From: Clostridia bacterium
Lineage (GTDB): Bacteria > Bacillota > Clostridia > UBA1381
Direction of reading: 5' to 3'
NCBI GenBank assembly: GCA_900751885.1
Contig: CAADTH010000034.1
Span: 186,001 to 250,000, forward strand
Length of the DNA stretch: 64,000 nt
Shown here: positions 58,752 through 64,000 of the stretch, one piece after another
How the letters are laid out: every line of letters begins with the position of its first letter
Numbering within the stretch: position 1 is the first letter of the stretch
Position numbers and translations under genes: made by a program
The notes under the pieces: generated by a model
Told to the model about the DNA's origin: nothing
Database searches by the model: none
Seen by the model: the letters and a program-made list of their open reading frames with translations, nothing else

Positions 58752-58780
58752 ATTATACGCCTACATGATGTGGATGTCAA
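58752..58780 (-). promoter_or_regulatory. Promoter of nrdD
   Basis: Leftward TTGACA (58775-58780), 17 nt and TATAAT (58752-58757). It is flanked by two NrdR boxes. Confidence 0.88.
58758..58773 (-). promoter_or_regulatory. Second, weaker NrdR box in the nrdD promoter spacer
   Basis: CCACATCATGTAGGCG keeps the core positions of the consensus (about 9 of 16). Its centre is exactly 31 bp from the first box, the spacing typical for paired NrdR sites. Confidence 0.55.
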
Positions 58781-59036
58781 GAAGAATTTCCCTCCTTATC
58801 AGTCACTTTTGGCGCATGGAGAGGAAAAGGCGCATGGCTATGGGACTTTAGGAGTTGTTACAATTAGGTAACAAATATAAAATACATTTATTGGAAAACA
58901 AAGTGCGGATAAAAGGGACAGATAGACGCGATAGGGACGGACAAAATAGGGTGTAGATTTGCGTTTGCCTATAGACAGATATCTTGTTTTCCTATATAAT
59001 AGAGTTAGTTTTAGTTAACCAGAGGGGGAAAACAGT
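58781..59036. other. Divergent intergenic region between nrdD and feoA
   Basis: 256 nt with no gene. It contains the feoA promoter; no clear Fur or DtxR/IdeR operator was recognised. Confidence 0.5.
58972..59000 (+). promoter_or_regulatory. Promoter of feoA-feoB
   Basis: TAGACA (58972-58977), 17 nt and TATAAT (58995-59000). Confidence 0.75.
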
Positions 59037-59264
59037 ATGACATTAGATGAACTGGAAATCGGCAGGATAGCACGGATTCAGGCAGTCGGCGGAGAGGGAG
59101 CTTTGAGGAGACGGCTTTTGGATATGGGCTTGACGCCACATACACAGGTAATGGTTCGGAAAATCGCACCGATGGGCGATCCGATAGAAATTCATGTGAG
59201 GAGCTATGAGCTTACAATTCGCAAGGAGGATGCGAAAAATATAAAGGTGGAGGTGGGGGCATGA
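59037..59264 (+). CDS. feoA: Ferrous iron transport protein A
   Basis: FeoA, 75 residues, an SH3-like cytosolic partner of FeoB. The segment RRRLLDMGLTPHTQVMVRKI and the central PMGDPIEIHVRSYELTIRK match the family. Its stop overlaps the feoB start (ATGA). Confidence 0.93.
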   Translation: MTLDELEIGRIARIQAVGGEGALRRRLLDMGLTPHTQVMVRKIAPMGDPIEIHVRSYELTIRKEDAKNIKVEVGA

Positions 59265-61267
59265 TTTTTGCACTTGCCGGCAATCAAAATTGTGGGAAAA
59301 CGACACTTTTCAATCAGCTGACCGGCTCGAACCAGCATGTCGGAAATTTCCCCGGGGTTACGGTGGAGAGAAAGGACGGAATGATTCGGGGGCACAAGGA
59401 TGCGACGGTTGTGGATTTGCCAGGGATTTATTCTCTGTCTCCTTATACGAGTGAGGAAATCGTCACAAGAGATTTCCTGCTCAATCAGCACCCGGAGGGG
59501 ATTATCAATATCGTGGACGCGACAAATATCGAGCGGAATTTGTATTTGAGTATGCAGCTGATTGAGCTGGGAATTCCGATGGTGATTGCGCTCAATATGA
59601 TGGACGAGGTGCGCTCGAATGGTGGAACGATAAAAATCAAACAGCTTCAGGAGGATTTGGGCGTGCCGGTCGTTCCAATTTCGGCGAGCAAAAACGAGGG
59701 AATTTCAGAGCTTGTGGATAAGGCGCTGGCGGTGGCGAAATCGAAGCGGATTCCGCGCCGGCAGGATTTTTGCTCGGGGCCTGTGCACAGAGCGATTCAC
59801 GCAGTAGCGCATTTGATTGAGGACCATGCGCAGAGAATCAGCGTTCCGCCGCGGTTTGCGGCAACCAAGCTGGTGGAGGGCGATGCACCGATGCGAGAGG
59901 CGCTGGGACTTTCAGACAATGAGAAGGACATGGTGGAGCACAGCGTGACTGAAATGGAGGAGGAGCTTGGTACAGACCGCGAGGCGGCACTGGCGGATAT
60001 GCGGTATGCGTTTATTGAAGGGCTGTGCGCGGACTGTGTGGTCAAGGGGGGACAGAGCAGGGAGAGTATTCGAAGCATCCGAATTGACAGCATCCTGACG
60101 CACAAATACTTGGCGATTCCAGTGTTTTTGGGAATTATGCTTTTGATTTTCTGGCTGACATTCGGCGTGATTGGAAGCGTTTTGAGCGATATCCTATCGG
60201 CTGGAATCGACGCTTTGACAGGTCTGGTCAGCGGTGCGTTAGAGAATTATGGAATCAATCCTGTGGTTCACTCGCTCGTGGTGGACGGCGTGTTTGCGGG
60301 AGTGGGGAGTGTGCTCTCGTTTTTGCCTATCATTGTGGTACTGTTTTTCTTTCTGTCGATTCTGGAGGACAGCGGATATATGGCGCGTGTGGCGTTTGTG
60401 ATGGATAAGCTTCTTCGAAAAATCGGTCTTTCGGGAAGAAGCTTTGTGCCGATGCTGATTGGGTTTGGATGCAGTGTGCCCGCGATTATGGCGACGAGGA
60501 CGCTGTCGAGTGAGCGCGACAGGAAAATGACGATTCTTTTAACGCCGTTTATGAGCTGCAGCGCGAAGCTTCCAATTTATGCGATGTTTACAATGGCGTT
60601 TTTTCCAGACAACCGTGCTTTGGTGATGATGAGCATGTATGTGCTGGGGATTGTGATAGGAATTCTCAGCGGGCTGGTCTTAAAAAGAACCGCGTTTCAT
60701 GGAAAGCCGGTTCCGTTTGTGATGGAGCTTCCGAACTACCGGCTTCCGAGCGCGAAGAGCGTGGGGCTTTTGTTGTGGGATAAGGCGAAGGATTTTCTGG
60801 AGCGCGCGTTCACTGTCATTTTTATCGCGACGATTATCATTTGGTTTTTACAGACGTTTGATGTGCGGCTCAATGTGGTAGAGTCGAGTGCGGACAGTAT
60901 GCTTGCAGGAATCGGGCGGTTGATTGCGCCGGTTTTCATGCCGCTTGGATTCAGCGACTGGAGGGTGTCGACCGCGCTTATCACCGGATTTTCGGCAAAG
61001 GAAGCGGTGGTGAGCACGCTGGCGGTACTGACGAACACGAATACAGCAACGCTTCCGACGGCACTTTCGGGGCTGTTTACGCCGCTTACCGCGTTTGCGT
61101 ATATGGCGTTTACGCTTTTGTATACACCTTGCATTGCGGCGGTCAACGCGGTACGGCGAGAGATGAACAGCGGATGGTATGCGCTGGGAGTGGCGGTATT
61201 CCAGACGGGAATCGCGTGGGTGGTCGCCTGCCTGATTTATCAGGTGGGGCGGCTGTGGATTGGATAG
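59261..61267 (+). CDS. feoB: Ferrous iron transport protein B
   Basis: 668 residues. The N-terminal G domain has G1 NQNCGKTTLFNQ, G2 GNFPGVTVERK, G3 DLPGIYSL and G4 LNMMDE. The transmembrane part has the two Gate repeats (FGCSVPAIMATR near residue 404 and FSAKEAVVSTLAVL near 580). It imports Fe2+ across the cytoplasmic membrane. feoA overlaps its start, and a Cys-rich partner follows. Confidence 0.96.
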   Translation: MIFALAGNQNCGKTTLFNQLTGSNQHVGNFPGVTVERKDGMIRGHKDATVVDLPGIYSLSPYTSEEIVTRDFLLNQHPEGIINIVDATNIERNLYLSMQLIELGIPMVIALNMMDEVRSNGGTIKIKQLQEDLGVPVVPISASKNEGISELVDKALAVAKSKRIPRRQDFCSGPVHRAIHAVAHLIEDHAQRISVPPRFAATKLVEGDAPMREALGLSDNEKDMVEHSVTEMEEELGTDREAALADMRYAFIEGLCADCVVKGGQSRESIRSIRIDSILTHKYLAIPVFLGIMLLIFWLTFGVIGSVLSDILSAGIDALTGLVSGALENYGINPVVHSLVVDGVFAGVGSVLSFLPIIVVLFFFLSILEDSGYMARVAFVMDKLLRKIGLSGRSFVPMLIGFGCSVPAIMATRTLSSERDRKMTILLTPFMSCSAKLPIYAMFTMAFFPDNRALVMMSMYVLGIVIGILSGLVLKRTAFHGKPVPFVMELPNYRLPSAKSVGLLLWDKAKDFLERAFTVIFIATIIIWFLQTFDVRLNVVESSADSMLAGIGRLIAPVFMPLGFSDWRVSTALITGFSAKEAVVSTLAVLTNTNTATLPTALSGLFTPLTAFAYMAFTLLYTPCIAAVNAVRREMNSGWYALGVAVFQTGIAWVVACLIYQVGRLWIG

Positions 61268-61276
61268 GAGGATGTA

Positions 61277-61441
61277 ATGCAGACGGTAGATTATGTGGTT
61301 CTTTTGACAATCGCTGTTTTGGCAGGCTGTGCAGTTGGGTATCTTATGCGCAGGAAAAAACGCGGATGCGGTGGATGCGGCGGCTGTTGTACATCCTGCC
61401 CGGCGGTGTGTGCAAAGAGGAAAAGAGACAACGCATCATAA
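61277..61441 (+). CDS. FeoB-associated Cys-rich membrane protein
   Basis: 54 residues. An N-terminal membrane helix (VVLLTIAVLAGCAVGYLM) is followed by a cytosolic Cys-rich tail CGGCGGCCTSCPAVC. This is the layout of the small FeoB-associated Cys-rich proteins (FeoC-like place in Firmicutes), possibly handling incoming iron. It starts 9 nt after feoB with AGGAGG in between. Confidence 0.88.
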   Translation: MQTVDYVVLLTIAVLAGCAVGYLMRRKKRGCGGCGGCCTSCPAVCAKRKRDNAS

Positions 61442-61482
61442 AAATACGGTCATGGGCGATAAGCTCATGGCCGTATTTTTTT
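61442..61482. terminator. Bidirectional terminator after the feo operon
   Basis: AAATACGGTCATG pairs with CATGGCCGTATTT (one G-T), followed by T's. Confidence 0.85.
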
Positions 61483-61807
61483 ATGACAATGTACAGTGAT
61501 GTTTTTGATAGGTTTTCCCCCAGGCTTCCATTGAGTCTAATATGGGCTTTAAGCTATAGCCCTCCTCTGTGAGGGTGTATTCCACGCGCGGCGGGACTTC
61601 GGCGTATACTGTTCTTGTCACAAGACCGCTTTCTTCGAGTGAGCGGAGGTTTGCGGTGAGAACCTTTTGAGAAATTTGCTGGATTGATTTTTTTAGCATC
61701 CCGAACCGCTTTGTTCCGCTAAGCAGGTCGCGGATAATCAGAACCTTCCACTTGTTTCCGATTAAGGCAAGTGTGGTTTCTACAGGGCAGAGAGTCACGT
61801 TTTCCAT
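61481..61807 (-). CDS. HxlR-family transcriptional regulator
   Basis: 108 residues, a winged-helix protein of the HxlR/YodB family: CPVETTLALIGNKWKVLIIR, KRFGMLKKSIQQISQKVLT and a wing VPPRVEYTLTEEG. A Cys at residue 7 in the ENVTLCPVE start is at the position of the redox-sensing Cys of YodB-type proteins. The start at 61807 follows GGAGGA. Divergent from the flavin-protein gene it probably controls. Confidence 0.9.
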   Translation of the reverse strand: MENVTLCPVETTLALIGNKWKVLIIRDLLSGTKRFGMLKKSIQQISQKVLTANLRSLEESGLVTRTVYAEVPPRVEYTLTEEGYSLKPILDSMEAWGKTYQKHHCTLS

Positions 61808-61936
61808 AGGAATCCTCCAATCGTATCTTTTAGGCAGGTATCGCACAAAAAAGTGCGTACTTTACAAATTGAATCTATAGGAATAGTATATTCTTATAGG
61901 AAGAAAAATGCAAGAGTAGAAAAAAGGAGGATAACA
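61808..61936. promoter_or_regulatory. Shared control region of the HxlR and flavin-protein genes
   Basis: 129 nt between divergent genes. Contains TACTTTACAAATTG near 61857-61870 and the dyad-like GAATAGTATATTC near 61880-61892, candidate HxlR operators overlapping the promoters. Confidence 0.5.
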
Positions 61937-62338
61937 ATGAAAGAAGTAATTCAATTTTTAGAGGAAAATCCAGTACAGTATATGGCTACTGTGGGTAGAG
62001 ATGGGAAAGCGAAGTGCCGACCTTTTATGTTCTGCTTTGAACAGGACGGCAGGCTGTGGTTTTGTACCAACAGTAAAAAGGATGTCTACCAGGATATGCA
62101 GAAAAATCCATATGTTGAGGTTTCTGTGGCAAGCAAAGACAATGCGTGGATTCGTTTGAGCGGTAAGGTGGTATTTGAGGATAATAGGAAGGTCAAAGAG
62201 GGATGTATGAACAATCCGATTGTGAAAAGCCAGTATCAGACGGCAGACAATCCGATTTTTGAGGTGTTTTATCTGTCGGACGCGAGGGCAGTCATTGCAG
62301 ATTTTTCAGGAAATCCGCCAAAAGAATATGTACTATAA
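61937..62338 (+). CDS. Pyridoxamine 5'-phosphate oxidase-family flavoprotein
   Basis: 133 residues, a split-barrel FMN-binding protein: NPVQYMATVGRDGKAKCRPF, LWFCTNSKKDVYQDMQKNP and EVSVASKDNAWIRLSGKV. Members without the full PdxH active site reduce flavins or heme-like substrates; the substrate is not known here. The start at 61937 follows AAAAAGGAGG. Divergent HxlR gene suggests induction by electrophile or redox stress. Confidence 0.85.
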   Translation: MKEVIQFLEENPVQYMATVGRDGKAKCRPFMFCFEQDGRLWFCTNSKKDVYQDMQKNPYVEVSVASKDNAWIRLSGKVVFEDNRKVKEGCMNNPIVKSQYQTADNPIFEVFYLSDARAVIADFSGNPPKEYVL

Positions 62339-62343
62339 TACAT

Positions 62344-62383
62344 AAAAAAGAGCAAAGCAACCGATATTGCTTTGCTCTTTTTT
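62344..62383. terminator. Bidirectional terminator
   Basis: AAAAAAGAGCAAAGCAA pairs with TTGCTTTGCTCTTTTTT, between convergent genes. Confidence 0.93.
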
Positions 62384-63602
62384 ATGCGGGGAAGCGGGGC
62401 AGCTGCGGAAGGGACACAGAAAAGACAAGCCGGTTTTCTTGATATTCTGCGTGGATTGTGCCGCCGTATTTTTGAACGATGTCACGGACGAGTGCAAGCC
62501 CGAGTCCAGAGCCGGCTGTATCACGGGAGCGGGATTTATCAATGCGGTAGAAGGGCTCAAAGATATGCGAAAGGTCTTCCTCGGAAACAGGGGGTGAGGT
62601 GTTGGCGATTTGAAAGGAAAAGTCTGTGGTCATGGAGGATGAGGTGATGGTGATTTCACCGCCGGATGGGGTATATTTTACTGCATTTTCAATGAGATTC
62701 GCTGCCATGCGGTAAAAAAGCAGTTCATTTGCACATATACTGCCCTGGCAATCACAGTGTATGGTGAGTTTTTTTTCTGTGATTTGCGGCTGTAATTCTT
62801 CTAAAATCCGCTCCACCACATTGGACGCGCAGATGGGTGCAGACTGCCCGCTTTCCTGTGTGTTCATATGAAGCAAATCGTCAACCAGGTCAATCAGGCG
62901 GTCTGTATTTCGAAGAACAATATCGAGGGTTTGCTGATATTCTTCTATGGAAGGAGCGTCGTCGATTTGAAGCACCTCAATGTTTGTACGCACGCAGGCA
63001 AGAGGGGTCTTTAGCTCGTGAGCGGCTGCTTGGGCGAAATGCTTTTGCAGAAAGAACGCTTTATCCAGCTTGTCGAGCATATGGTTGAAGGAATCTGTCA
63101 GTTGGGCAATTTCCGTGCTTGTCGTTTTTTTGTCCAGCCGGAGGGAGAGGTTGTTTTCATCAATCGTATGGATGTTATCCGCGAGCGCCTTGACAGGCTT
63201 TAGCGCGCGCCCTGTAATCCAATACACGGCGAACGAGCCTAAGAGAGTGAGGAGCATCATGAAAACCAAGCTGCTGGATGTGAAGCTTTTTTTCCTCTGT
63301 GTTGTGGTTATAGTGAGCAGTCCGATATCGCCGGAGATTGAATTGTTTGAATCTTGCAGCTGTTCAGATGAAACCGATGCTTTGACCTCAAAGCTTTCTC
63401 CTATTTGCACAGAATCGGCGGGCATCTGCTCCACTTGAGTCGAATACGTACTAAAATCTGTGATAGGCATAGACTGATAGGCATCCTGAACGAAAAATCG
63501 ATCTACATTAAAAACGGAAGCGGCTGTGAGTCCGGCGGCAATCACGGCGATAATCAGGGCGCACAGCAGTGTGACTTTGATTCGGAGCGGCATGGCTTTC
63601 AT
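62382..63602 (-). CDS. Sensor histidine kinase
   Basis: 406 residues. First membrane helix at ~8-28, an extracytoplasmic sensor of ~80 residues, a second helix near 110-130 (FMMLLTLLGSFAVYWITG), HAMP, then the HisKA phospho-acceptor AAAHELKTPLACVR. The ATPase domain has NLIENAVKYT and GSGLGLALVRDIV. The start overlaps the response-regulator stop by 4 nt (ATGA). The signal is unknown. Confidence 0.93.
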   Translation of the reverse strand: MKAMPLRIKVTLLCALIIAVIAAGLTAASVFNVDRFFVQDAYQSMPITDFSTYSTQVEQMPADSVQIGESFEVKASVSSEQLQDSNNSISGDIGLLTITTTQRKKSFTSSSLVFMMLLTLLGSFAVYWITGRALKPVKALADNIHTIDENNLSLRLDKKTTSTEIAQLTDSFNHMLDKLDKAFFLQKHFAQAAAHELKTPLACVRTNIEVLQIDDAPSIEEYQQTLDIVLRNTDRLIDLVDDLLHMNTQESGQSAPICASNVVERILEELQPQITEKKLTIHCDCQGSICANELLFYRMAANLIENAVKYTPSGGEITITSSSMTTDFSFQIANTSPPVSEEDLSHIFEPFYRIDKSRSRDTAGSGLGLALVRDIVQKYGGTIHAEYQENRLVFSVSLPQLPRFPA

Positions 63603-64000
63603 ACGGTTTTTTCCTCTCTATCTATGATTCGATATCCCTGTCCGCGGATATTTTGAATTAGAGTATGCTTCATTTTTCTGCGCAGGGAATAGATATGTAC
63701 CTTGATGGTATTGGAAAATGGGTCGCTGTCGCTGTCGAATACATGTTCCATCAGTTGTTCTGTACTGACCGGTATTCCCTTATGCAGAATCAAATATTCT
63801 AAAATTGCAAGTTCTGTTTTGGTGAGTGTGAGGACGCTTCCGCCCTCGTATGCAATGCGGGCGGCGGTATCCACAGTTACACCGCCGCACTGCAGGCAGA
63901 CATTCTCCTGGATAAAGGAGCGGCGCAGAAGATTTCGAATGCGTGCGTCGAGCTCATCAAAGTGAAACGGCTTAATCAGGTAATCATTTGCACCTGTATC
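63599..64000 (-). CDS. OmpR-family response regulator (5' part outside the window)
   Basis: Partial: 133 C-terminal residues to the stop; the N-terminal receiver is cut by the window edge. The visible part begins DTGANDYLIKPFHFDELDAR, holding the conserved receiver Lys-Pro, and continues into an OmpR/PhoB winged helix (LTLTKTELAILEYLILHKG, TIKVHIYSLRRKMKH, IRGQGYRI). It is cotranscribed with the kinase below. Confidence 0.93.
   Translation of the reverse strand, partial: DTGANDYLIKPFHFDELDARIRNLLRRSFIQENVCLQCGGVTVDTAARIAYEGGSVLTLTKTELAILEYLILHKGIPVSTEQLMEHVFDSDSDPFSNTIKVHIYSLRRKMKHTLIQNIRGQGYRIIDREEKTV

Overview
The window looks like a chromosomal segment of a strictly anaerobic, low-to-mid G+C Firmicute of class Clostridia, most likely Lachnospiraceae. 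Supporting signs are strong AGGAGG ribosome binding sites, consensus sigma-A promoters, AddAB instead of RecBCD, the zinc form of S14, an [FeFe]-hydrogenase, pyruvate phosphate dikinase, class III (anaerobic) ribonucleotide reductase, FeoAB and the dehydrogenase route to meso-diaminopimelate. No rRNA, CRISPR array, prophage or insertion sequence was seen. The single tRNA is tRNA-Thr(GGT).

Layout. 1-1.1 kb: a small XRE regulator and a gene-poor stretch. 1.1-17.3 kb: a complete S10-spc-alpha ribosomal protein cluster (rpsJ to rplQ, with secY, adk, map, a KOW protein, infA, rpoA), starting at a promoter with a ~360-nt leader and ending at a strong terminator. 17.4-19.4 kb: a leftward PadR/HAAS/DUF4097 operon. 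19.5-29.3 kb: murA, a VanZ-like protein, addB, addA and a membrane-anchored proline-rich protein. 29.4-33.2 kb: rpmG-secE-nusG, rplK-rplA and rplJ-rplL with recognisable autoregulatory leaders; rpoB/rpoC do not follow. 33.2-46.3 kb: ddh, a YceD-like protein with rpmF, a NUDIX hydrolase, ppdK, a RlmD-type methyltransferase, nth, tRNA-Thr, an FAD/Rieske oxidoreductase, cca, a HAD phosphatase and a polytopic membrane protein. 46.3-53 kb (leftward apart from the RHH and 105-aa genes): a HAD phosphatase, an ECF transporter S component, a non-coding island, an RHH protein, two uncharacterised proteins, an [FeFe]-hydrogenase and a ROK glucokinase. 53.3-64 kb: an amino-acid ABC transporter, nrdG/nrdD with NrdR boxes, feoA-feoB with a Cys-rich partner, a divergent HxlR/flavin-protein pair, and a two-component system cut by the window end.

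The most unusual part is 47.6-48.7 kb. Two near-identical modules lie as an inverted repeat. Each has a promoter, a highly conserved 5' leader with a hairpin over the Shine-Dalgarno, a 26-codon hydrophobic peptide that is much less conserved than its leader, a bidirectional terminator, and a convergent consensus promoter for an antisense RNA. This is the layout of a type I toxin-antitoxin system, and I do not recognise the peptide family. One module carries a ~60-nt insertion, folded as three hairpins, in its antisense-RNA region. A second copy of that element lies just upstream of nusG, and base changes between the two copies preserve pairing, which suggests a small mobile or repeated structured RNA element.
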